In this document: one piece after another, positions 5,028 to 10,584 of the stretch | Layout of the letters: the number at the start of each line of letters is the position of its first letter | How positions within the stretch are numbered: position 1 is the stretch's first letter | Source of the DNA: DATDOY01 sp035293045 | Lineage (GTDB): Bacteria; Actinomycetota; Acidimicrobiia; IMCC26256; JACPCJ01 | Length of the DNA: 10,884 nt | Direction: 5' to 3' | NCBI GenBank assembly: GCA_035293045.1 | Contig: DATDOY010000225.1 | Location: 1 to 10,884, forward strand | Position numbers and translations under genes: made by a program | The notes under the pieces: generated by a model | Seen by the model: the letters and a program-made list of their open reading frames with translations, nothing else | Database searches by the model: none | What the model was told of the DNA's origin: nothing

Positions 5028-6815
5028 ATGCAGTGGCCGCTTCGCCTGGGGATGTGGACGCTCGGCGCCCCCGAGCCGATGCGCCTGCGCGAACGCGAGG
5101 CCATGTTCATCCCGGTGCGATGGCTGTTCGTCGTCTCGGCCGCGCTCGCGGCCATCGCCGACACGGGGAAGCACCCCCTCCTGGCGTGGTCGACACCCGC
5201 GTTCATCGTGGCCGTCAACGTGGTGGCCTCGACGGTTCCGCGCCGGATCGAATCGGCTCGCGGCCTGCGTCGCTTCGGCCTCGGCATCAACCTGGCGGAC
5301 GGCGTCGTCGTCGTGGCGTCGATGTTCAACTACGCCGCCACTCCCGACACCGCGACGGGGCTCATCCTGATGCTGATCGTGTTCGAGGCCGCGCTCCGCT
5401 TCGGGCTCCCGGGCGGACTCATCGCGGGGGCGCTGGCGGGGACGGCGAGTCAGATCTGGATGTTGTTCCGAGAGTCTGAGCACGCCATCGCGTACTCGTT
5501 CTCCACGGCGGGGGCCCGGACCGGCGCCTACGTGTTGGGCGGCACGCTCCTCGGCATGCTCGTCAGCCAACTCGAGGTGACCGGATCCCAAGTCCGCGCC
5601 CAACTGCGGCGCACCGACGCCGTCGGCCGATTCGCCATCGACGCACCCCGGCTCGGCGTCGACGAGGCGGCGTCGCGGCTCGCGGCGATCTTGCACGACG
5701 ACCTCGGACACGAGTTCGCCGCGGTGGTGGTGGTCGACGACAACGATCCGCAGTCGTTCCGGCTCGTTGCCACGGCGGGGTACCAGCGTGACCTCGTGGA
5801 TCGGTACGAGCGGTTTCCCGTGTCGCAGGGGATCGTCGGGCGCTGCTTTCGCACCGGCGAGGCGCAGTTGCTTCCCGACGTGTCCCGCGACCCCGACTAC
5901 ATGGTCGTCGACCCGAGGACGCAGTCCGAGATGACGGTGCCGCTGCGAGCGCGGGGCGAGGTGTTCGGCGCCCTCGACGTGGCGTCGCCGCTGCGAAGGG
6001 CCTTCGACGAGGAGGACCTCCACTTTCTCGAAACGGTGGCGGCCCAGCTCGCGCTGGCGTTCGACAACGCGCGCCTCGCCGACATCGAGCGGCGCACCAT
6101 CACCGAGCTCGAAGAGCTTGCGGCGATGAAGGACGACTTCATCGCCATCGCCAACCACGAGCTACGCACCCCGGTGACCACGATCTCCGGATTCGCACAG
6201 AGCCTCGTGAAGCAGAGGCACGTGTTGACGCCCGAGGAGATGGATGACGCCATCGAACGGATCGCCCGCCAGAGCGCGCACTTGAAGCGCTTGATCGAAG
6301 ACCTGCTCACCGTTCCGGGCGCGCGGGGCAGGAGCGCCCTCTCCTCGGAGGTCGTCAGCGTGCTTGACGTCGCCGAGGAGGTGGTCCGTGAGCTCGATCC
6401 TCGCGACGGCCTGCACGACCTGCGGGTCGAGCCGGCGCCCGAGCTTCCGACGGTGGACGCGGACCGAAGCGCGGTCCGGCGCGTGCTCATCAACCTGGTC
6501 GGCAACGCGGTGAAGTACTCGCCCCGGGGTGGGCCGGTGACCGTTGCGGCCGGGGTGGTGGACAACGCAGTGCGGGTAACGGTCACCGACCGCGGCATCG
6601 GCGTCGATCCCGAGGACGTGCCCGTTCTCTTCACCAAGTTCGGCAAGGCCGGGACCGCCGAGGCCGGCGGGATGGGGCTTGGCCTCTTCATCGTGAAGGA
6701 GCTCGTGGAGGGCATGGGCGGCACGGTCGGCGTCGACACCGCGCCCGGCCGCGGCTCGGCCTTTTGGTTCGAGCTTCCGCGTTCGTCGACGCGAGCGCGC
6801 GCCCGGGCCTCCTGA
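5028..6815 (+). CDS. Membrane-bound GAF sensor histidine kinase
   Basis: A 595-residue sensor kinase that would autophosphorylate and pass phosphate to a response regulator. The N-terminal third holds about six hydrophobic segments (roughly 31-46, 52-69, 86-101, 109-124, 127-146 and 161-181). A GAF domain follows at about 205-350 (VSQGIVGRCFRTGEAQLLPDV, then MTVPLRARGEVFGALDV). The dimerisation/phosphoacceptor H-box is NHELRTP with H377. The catalytic ATPase domain has the N-box NLVGNAVKYSP (489-499), G1 DRGIGV (521-526), an F-box near FTKFG and G2 GMGLGLFIVKEL (548-559). All key residues are present, so it should be active. The ligand of the GAF domain is unknown. No response regulator is adjacent, so it is an orphan kinase here. 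The start is uncertain: ATG 5028 has no Shine-Dalgarno, a weak GAACAT lies seven bases upstream, and GTG 5022 or ATG 5058 are alternatives. Confidence 0.88.
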   Translation: MQWPLRLGMWTLGAPEPMRLREREAMFIPVRWLFVVSAALAAIADTGKHPLLAWSTPAFIVAVNVVASTVPRRIESARGLRRFGLGINLADGVVVVASMFNYAATPDTATGLILMLIVFEAALRFGLPGGLIAGALAGTASQIWMLFRESEHAIAYSFSTAGARTGAYVLGGTLLGMLVSQLEVTGSQVRAQLRRTDAVGRFAIDAPRLGVDEAASRLAAILHDDLGHEFAAVVVVDDNDPQSFRLVATAGYQRDLVDRYERFPVSQGIVGRCFRTGEAQLLPDVSRDPDYMVVDPRTQSEMTVPLRARGEVFGALDVASPLRRAFDEEDLHFLETVAAQLALAFDNARLADIERRTITELEELAAMKDDFIAIANHELRTPVTTISGFAQSLVKQRHVLTPEEMDDAIERIARQSAHLKRLIEDLLTVPGARGRSALSSEVVSVLDVAEEVVRELDPRDGLHDLRVEPAPELPTVDADRSAVRRVLINLVGNAVKYSPRGGPVTVAAGVVDNAVRVTVTDRGIGVDPEDVPVLFTKFGKAGTAEAGGMGLGLFIVKELVEGMGGTVGVDTAPGRGSAFWFELPRSSTRARARAS

Positions 6816-6816
6816 A

Positions 6817-6841
6817 ACGGGCCAGACGCCGAGCCGCCCGT
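6817..6841. terminator. Inverted repeat between the kinase stop and the moaE promoter
   Basis: ACGGGC (6817-6822) is the exact reverse complement of GCCCGT (6836-6841), with a 13-base loop. The left arm begins one base after the kinase TGA, and the last base of the right arm is the first T of the moaE -10 hexamer. It may be a weak terminator for the kinase or an operator touching the moaE promoter. There is no T tract. Confidence 0.3.
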
Positions 6842-6852
6842 AGACTGACGCC
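6841..6852 (+). promoter_or_regulatory. -10 hexamer TAGACT six bases before the moaE ATG, leaderless layout
   Basis: TAGACT (6841-6846) is followed by GACGCC and then ATG at 6853. No Shine-Dalgarno sequence lies in that interval. The spacing puts the predicted transcription start at the A of the ATG. This promoter would drive moaE, the small membrane gene and mreB as one transcript. Confidence 0.55.
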
Positions 6853-7341
6853 ATGACCAGGGATTTCGCGTCGGCGAAGCTGGCCGCGCCGCCGGGTGAC
6901 ACCTGGGTGGGCCTCGCGCAGGGGCCGCTGCCGGTCGACGAGGTCCGCGTCTGGGCCGCCCGTCCGAGCTGTGGCGCGGTCGTCGTGTTCACCGGCATCG
7001 TGCGCGACCACTCCGAGGGACGCGACGGCGTGACCGCGCTCACCTACGAGGCGTGGGAGGCGGAGGCGACCGAGCGCCTTCGTGCGGTTGTCGACGGGGC
7101 TCGATCACGCTGGCCCGAGGCCGTCCGCGTCGCCACGCTGCACCGACTCGGCGACGTGCCCCTGAGTGAGCCCACGGTCGTTGTGGCCGTCTCCTCGCCG
7201 CATCGCGACGTCGCGTTCGACGCGGCGCGGTTCTGCATCGACACCCTGAAGGAGACGGTGCCGGTGTGGAAGCGCGAACACTGGTCGGGCGGCACCGACT
7301 GGGCGGCGTGCGACCACGACGTGCGACCGGTGTCCCGCTGA
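6853..7341 (+). CDS. moaE: Molybdopterin synthase catalytic subunit MoaE
   Basis: The 162-residue protein is the large subunit of molybdopterin synthase, which transfers sulfur from MoaD thiocarboxylate to precursor Z (cPMP) to make molybdopterin in the cytoplasm. Family motifs are clear: FTGIVR (46-51), the LTYEAWE strand (63-69), HRLG (97-100), VSSPHRDVAF (113-122) and DTLKETVPVWKREHW (130-144). By alignment from memory to the E. coli enzyme, R51, H117, R118, K133 and K140 match the active-site Arg, His-Arg pair and two lysines, so it should be functional. It has a short N-terminal extension (about 25 residues) before the family core. No moaD or other molybdenum cofactor gene is next to it. 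It is followed one base later by a small membrane gene and then mreB, so it is the first gene of an apparent three-gene operon. Confidence 0.95.
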   Translation: MTRDFASAKLAAPPGDTWVGLAQGPLPVDEVRVWAARPSCGAVVVFTGIVRDHSEGRDGVTALTYEAWEAEATERLRAVVDGARSRWPEAVRVATLHRLGDVPLSEPTVVVAVSSPHRDVAFDAARFCIDTLKETVPVWKREHWSGGTDWAACDHDVRPVSR

Positions 7342-7342
7342 C

Positions 7343-7564
7343 ATGACCTATCTCGTCGGCGCCATCGCGCTAAGCGCCTTGCTGGCGTGGCTCGTCGTGT
7401 GGTGGCACCGCCGGCCGAAGTCGATGACCAAGGGCATCGACGAGTTCCGAGAGGCGCGCGAGGCCATTGCGCCGCGCCGTCCCCCCACGCCGCGCGCAAC
7501 CGACGGCGACCCGGACGGCGGAGAGCCCGGGCTCACCGATCCCAACGATCCCAGCGGGAGGTAG
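7343..7564 (+). CDS. Small single-pass membrane protein, function unknown
   Basis: A 73-residue protein whose ATG comes one base after the moaE stop codon, which argues for coupled translation. Residues 3-21 (YLVGAIALSALLAWLVVWW) form a transmembrane helix. It is followed by HRRPK, which by the positive-inside rule would place the C-terminus in the cytoplasm, then a short helix (GIDEFREAREAIAP) and a Pro/Gly/Asp-rich, probably disordered tail. The FREAREA pattern after a single helix is often seen in small actinobacterial membrane proteins, but I recognise no named family. Its last codons contain the ribosome binding site of mreB. Reality as a gene is supported by the tight spacing on both sides; function is not known, though a membrane partner of MreB is a reasonable guess. 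Confidence 0.75.
   Translation: MTYLVGAIALSALLAWLVVWWHRRPKSMTKGIDEFREAREAIAPRRPPTPRATDGDPDGGEPGLTDPNDPSGR
7557..7562 (+). promoter_or_regulatory. Perfect Shine-Dalgarno GGAGGT that sets a CTG start for mreB
   Basis: GGAGGT ends seven bases before CTG at 7570, ideal spacing. It lies inside the last codons of the upstream gene (stop TAG at 7562-7564). It is the clearest ribosome binding site in the window and is the main reason to accept CTG as the start codon. Confidence 0.7.
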
Positions 7565-7569
7565 GCGCC

Positions 7570-8574
7570 CTGCCCCGCGACCTCGCCATCGACCTGGGCA
7601 CCGCGAACACGCTCGTCTACGAGCGCGGCCGCGGGATCATCCTCAACGAGCCCAGCGTGATCGCGCTGAACAGCCGCACCAACGAGGTGTTGGCGATGGG
7701 GCACGAGGCGTGGCAGATGATCGGCCGCACGCCGGGATACATCGTGGCGGTGCGCCCGCTGCGGCAGGGCGCCATCACCGACTTCGACGTCACGCAGCGG
7801 ATGATCCGGCTGCTGTTGCAGCGCGTCGGCGTGAGCAGGTTCAGTCGCCCGCGCTGTCTCATCTGCGTCCCGTCCGCCATCACCGAGGTCGAACAACGCG
7901 CGGTGCTCGAGGCCGCCCGCCGCGCCGGCGCGCAGGCGACGTATCTCATCGAGCAACCCATGGCCGCCGCCATCGGGGCGTCGCTCCCGATCCACGAGCC
8001 GCTCGGCAACATGATCGTGGACATCGGGGGCGGCACCTCCGAAGTGGCGATGATCTCGCTCGGCGGCATCGTCACCATCGAGGCCGTTCGCATCGGGTCG
8101 TTCGACATCGACGCCTCGATCCAGAACTACGTGCGCCGCGAGTACGGCATCGCCATCGGCGAGCGGACGGCGGAGGACGTGAAGCTGGCCATCGGGTCGG
8201 CGCACCCCGTCGCCGACGAGTACAAGGCCGAGGTGCGAGGCCGCGACCTCATGAGCGGCTTGCCCAAGACGGTGATCCTTTCGCCAGAGGAGATCCGCGA
8301 AGGCATCCGAGAGCCCGTCGACACCATCGTCGACAGCGTGAAGACCTGTCTCGCCCAAGCGCCGCCGGAACTCGCGCAGGACCTGATCACCGAGGGCATC
8401 CACCTTGTGGGCGGCGGCGCCCTCTTGCAGGGCCTCGACCTCCGCCTCGCCACCGAGACCGACCTGCCGATCGTGGTCGACGAGCACCCGCTCGAGGTCG
8501 TGGTGCTCGGCGCCGGCCGATGCCTCGAGTCGTTCGAGCGCCTGCAGGGCATCTTCCTCGGGTCGAGCGCCTGA
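7570..8574 (+). CDS. mreB: Rod shape-determining actin homologue MreB, with apparent CTG start
   Basis: With the CTG at 7570 read as Met this is 334 residues, the normal MreB length. MreB polymerises on the inner membrane face and guides cell wall synthesis. Phosphate-1 is DLAIDLGTANTLVY (4-17), the second segment is NEPSVIAL (26-33), phosphate-2 is VDIGGGTSEVAM (150-161), and the adenosine motif is LVGGGALLQGLD (279-290). The N-terminus beginning (M)PRDLAIDLG matches family members that start MARDLAIDLG. No ATG, GTG or TTG is available at this point, while GGAGGT precedes CTG perfectly. The loop normally LIEEPMAAAIG reads LIEQPMAAAIG, so Q129 (CAA, 7954-7956) replaces the Glu equivalent to E. 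coli E143. GSFDIDASI replaces the usual GGDxFDEAI. mreC, mreD and rodA are not adjacent. It follows moaE and a small membrane gene and ends 10 bases from a convergent gene. Identity is certain; ATPase behaviour may differ. Confidence 0.95.
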   Translation: MPRDLAIDLGTANTLVYERGRGIILNEPSVIALNSRTNEVLAMGHEAWQMIGRTPGYIVAVRPLRQGAITDFDVTQRMIRLLLQRVGVSRFSRPRCLICVPSAITEVEQRAVLEAARRAGAQATYLIEQPMAAAIGASLPIHEPLGNMIVDIGGGTSEVAMISLGGIVTIEAVRIGSFDIDASIQNYVRREYGIAIGERTAEDVKLAIGSAHPVADEYKAEVRGRDLMSGLPKTVILSPEEIREGIREPVDTIVDSVKTCLAQAPPELAQDLITEGIHLVGGGALLQGLDLRLATETDLPIVVDEHPLEVVVLGAGRCLESFERLQGIFLGSSA

Positions 8575-8584
8575 TCTTCTCGGG

Positions 8585-9247
8585 CTACGGCCCCATGAGA
8601 TCCTCCGCCGCCTGCCTGACCTGCCAGTCGCGATCGTCCCGGGCCGCGCGGAGCGCCGCTTCGACCTCGGGCCCCTCAAAGGCGGCCAGCGCCAGGACGG
8701 CGCGGCGCCGGATCTGCGGCCGGTCGTGCATCGCGGCGAGCACCGCCTCGAGCCCACCGGGATCGGCGAGCGATCCGAGCGCCGCGACCGCCGATTCTCG
8801 GACGAGCGGGTCGGCGTGGTTCTGCACAATCGCCGACAGGGTCGCGGTGGCGCCGCCGGCGACGGCGTCGTCGCTGCACTCGCCGAGCGCGAATGCGGCA
8901 GCCTCGGCCGCGAGCGGATCCTCGTCGGCGAGGAGGCGGATGAGGGATTCGACAACGTCGAGGCCGGTCTCGGGCGCGACCTCGGCGGCTCGACGCCGGA
9001 CGTCGGCGTCGAGGTCGTTCGCCGCATCCATCCACACGGACTGCGAGATGGCTCCGAGGCGCGTGAGCGCGGCGATCGCCGCGGCCCGAACGCCGGCGTC
9101 CTCGTCGGCGACGAGGGCCTCGAGACGAGCAATGCCCGGGCCGTCGGCGGAACCCTTGACCCCGAGGGCCGCGGCGGCCGCCGCGCGCGCGATGGGGTCG
9201 GGTGCTGTGAGGTCGTTGCCCGGAATCCCCCGCTTGCCCTTGCTCAT
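8585..9247 (-). CDS. HEAT-repeat protein
   Basis: A 220-residue soluble protein built almost wholly of HEAT (PBS lyase-like) repeats. Repeat cores can be seen at about 49-65 (EDAGVRAAAIAALTRLG), 79-95 (DADVRRRAAEV), 109-123 (DPLAAEAAAFALGE), 145-161 (ADPLVRESAVAALGSL), 175-190 (RPQIRRRAVLALAAF) and 205-219 (DRDWQVRQAAEDLMG). Such alpha-solenoids bind proteins or act as scaffolds; no catalytic residue is evident. The N-terminus MSKGKRG is basic. The ATG at 9245-9247 is preferred because the upstream in-frame extension (to 9385) runs antisense into the next gene and has no repeat character. AGGA seven bases upstream is a plausible ribosome binding site. It is convergent with mreB, with stops 10 bases apart, and divergent from the S16 protease gene. 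Partner is unknown. Confidence 0.85.
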   Translation of the reverse strand: MSKGKRGIPGNDLTAPDPIARAAAAAALGVKGSADGPGIARLEALVADEDAGVRAAAIAALTRLGAISQSVWMDAANDLDADVRRRAAEVAPETGLDVVESLIRLLADEDPLAAEAAAFALGECSDDAVAGGATATLSAIVQNHADPLVRESAVAALGSLADPGGLEAVLAAMHDRPQIRRRAVLALAAFEGPEVEAALRAARDDRDWQVRQAAEDLMGP

Positions 9248-9259
9248 GGGCTCATCCTG
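9248..9259 (-). promoter_or_regulatory. Upstream signal of the HEAT-repeat gene: AGGA site or weak CAGGAT -10
   Basis: On the minus strand CAGGAT is followed by GAGCCC and the ATG at 9247. AGGA is placed seven bases before the ATG and would work as a Shine-Dalgarno. The same bases also form a weak -10 (A2, A5, T6) at the six-base spacing seen elsewhere in the window. The sequence does not decide between them. Confidence 0.3.
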
Positions 9260-9285
9260 ACGCACTTGATCCTTCCCGGGTGCTC

Positions 9286-9308
9286 GGCCGTGGCACGCTG
9301 TGCCGGCC
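9286..9308 (+). promoter_or_regulatory. GC-rich hairpin ending one base before the S16 protease ATG
   Basis: GGCC (9286-9289) and GGCAC (9292-9296) pair with GTGCC (9300-9304) and GGCC (9305-9308), giving nine base pairs with a 2-base bulge and a 3-base loop. The stem ends at 9308 and the ATG begins at 9310, so it would cover any ribosome binding region. It either represses initiation at 9310, acts as an operator, or lies in coding sequence if translation begins at GTG 9280. Confidence 0.4.
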
Positions 9309-9309
9309 C

Positions 9310-10443
9310 ATGACCGACGCCACGATGCTCCCTGACCCCAGCGCTCCACCGCGACCTCGGGCGGGCCTCGATATCCGTGATCCACACGTCCGTCGAGTGC
9401 TCCGACTGCTCGGCGGCGTGGCCCTTCTGGCGTACTCGATGGTCATGCTCACGCTCGTCCCGCTTCCCTTCATCACGATTTCCCCCGGGAGCGCCACCGA
9501 TGTCCTCGACCTCATCGACGTCGACGGCGCGTCGACCTACGAACCCGAGGGGAAGTTGCTCTTCCTCACGGTCTCGCTGTCTCAGCGCATCACCGTCATC
9601 GAGGCGCTCGCTGCGTGGAGCGAGAACGGGGTCGAGATCATCAAGGAAGAGGTCTTCACGGGAAACGTCGATCGCGACGAAGTGATCCGCCGAAACCTCC
9701 TCGACATGCAGCGCGCGGAGGTGACCGCGGTGGCCGTCGCGCTCACCCACCTTGGGTTCGAGATCCGGACGCTCGGTGGGGGCGCGCGCGTCGTGGGCGT
9801 CGTGGCCCGGCTGCCGGCCGAGGGGATCCTCCAGGAGGAAGACGTCATCACCGCGGTCGACGGGAAGGCGGTGGTGTTTCGCTCCGATGCCATCGAGGCG
9901 GTCCGGGCCCACGCGCCGGGAGAGTCGGTGCAGGTCAGCTTTCGACGCGGAGACGAGGACCACACGGCCGAGATCGCAACCGTGAAGAACACGGAAGGGT
10001 TCGCGCAAGTGGGGGTGAACCTCGCGGAAACGTTCGAGTTCGCCTTTCCGTTCGACGTCGACATCGACACCGGGCAGGTGGGCGGTCCGTCGGCGGGCCT
10101 CGCCTTCACGCTGGCGATCATCGACGAGCTGACCCCGGGTGAACTGACGGGAGGGGACGTCGTGGCCATCACCGGAGCGATCGAGCTCGACGGCAGCGTC
10201 ACCCCCGTGGGGGGCGTCGAGCAAAAGGCGGCCGCGGCTCGCAACGCCGGCGCCAAACTCATGATCGTGCCGAAGGGCGAGGCCCAGGCGGCGCGGAGCG
10301 TCGTGGGCACGCGGATGAACGTCGTGGAGGTGACCAACCTCCAAGAGGCGCTCGACGCGCTCGCCGAGCACGGCGGCGACGCACTCGCCCTCCCCGCCTC
10401 GCCATCCGACCCGTCGACGGCCGCACCCGCACCCGCGCCGTGA
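9310..10443 (+). CDS. PDZ-containing Lon-like S16 serine protease (YlbL-type)
   Basis: A 377-residue membrane-anchored protease. Order: cytoplasmic Pro-rich N-terminus, one membrane helix (about 33-54, GGVALLAYSMVMLTLVPLPF), a conserved extracytoplasmic stretch (ITISPGSATDVLDLIDVDG, then GKLLFLTVSL), a PDZ domain (about 155-225, with LPAEGILQEEDVITAVDGK) and an S16 Lon-type protease domain (about 245-350). The catalytic dyad is intact: S261 in GGPSAGLAF and K306 in GGVEQKAAAARNAGA. This is the YlbL (B. subtilis) / Rv3194c (mycobacterial) arrangement; substrates are poorly known. A Pro/Ala-rich tail follows. I use ATG 9310. GTG 9280 is in frame and has a weak GATCCT six bases upstream, so a start ten residues earlier is possible, particularly as a hairpin abuts the ATG at 9310. 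The gene diverges from the HEAT-repeat gene and appears to be transcribed alone. Confidence 0.9.
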   Translation: MTDATMLPDPSAPPRPRAGLDIRDPHVRRVLRLLGGVALLAYSMVMLTLVPLPFITISPGSATDVLDLIDVDGASTYEPEGKLLFLTVSLSQRITVIEALAAWSENGVEIIKEEVFTGNVDRDEVIRRNLLDMQRAEVTAVAVALTHLGFEIRTLGGGARVVGVVARLPAEGILQEEDVITAVDGKAVVFRSDAIEAVRAHAPGESVQVSFRRGDEDHTAEIATVKNTEGFAQVGVNLAETFEFAFPFDVDIDTGQVGGPSAGLAFTLAIIDELTPGELTGGDVVAITGAIELDGSVTPVGGVEQKAAAARNAGAKLMIVPKGEAQAARSVVGTRMNVVEVTNLQEALDALAEHGGDALALPASPSDPSTAAPAPAP

Positions 10444-10463
10444 GCAGCCCACGGCCGGTGTGA

Positions 10464-10480
10464 GACATGCCGGAAATGTC
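10464..10480. repeat. Short inverted repeat GACAT-N7-ATGTC downstream of the protease gene
   Basis: GACAT (10464-10468) and ATGTC (10476-10480) are exact reverse complements with a 7-base centre. They sit 20 bases after the protease stop and 36 bases before a -10-like TAGCCT. The repeat could be a regulator-binding site for the next gene or a small 3' hairpin. Five-base arms make chance occurrence possible. Confidence 0.3.
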
Positions 10481-10515
10481 GGATGAGGGCCACCAACAGC
10501 CCCCATGTCCTCCGG

Positions 10516-10521
10516 TAGCCT
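10516..10521 (+). promoter_or_regulatory. Candidate -10 hexamer TAGCCT for the last gene
   Basis: TAGCCT fits TAnnnT and lies in the 141-base gap before the final membrane gene. A transcript starting near 10528 would have a leader of about 57 bases. A poor -35 candidate (CCAACA, 10493-10498) is 17 bases upstream. No Shine-Dalgarno precedes the ATG at 10585. Confidence 0.35.
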
Positions 10522-10532
10522 GAGTGCTCCCC

Positions 10533-10583
10533 GTGTTCTCCACCCACCCTCAGTGGATTTGTCCAACATGCAGAGCCGGCTGA
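10533..10583 (+). CDS. Possible short leader peptide with a CxxC motif
   Basis: GTG at 10533 opens a frame of 16 codons ending in TGA at 10581-10583, one base before the next ATG (10585). The peptide would be MFSTHPQWICPTCRAG, with a CPTC pair near its end; an in-frame GTG at 10524 would add three residues. The close stop-to-start spacing is what would be needed for translational coupling. There is no conservation evidence and no ribosome binding site, so this may be chance. Confidence 0.2.
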   Translation: MFSTHPQWICPTCRAG

Positions 10584-10584
10584 G

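Noticed and set aside
4950..6158. Upstream continuation of the pseudoprotease frame, about 400 codons
   Set aside because: The extension lies opposite the histidine kinase gene, is His/Arg/Asp-rich and has no recognisable domain. The GTG at 4949 with its -10 hexamer is the better start.
7348..9132. Long minus-strand open frame spanning mreB
   Set aside because: It is antisense to mreB, which is certain, and passes out of frame through the HEAT-repeat gene.
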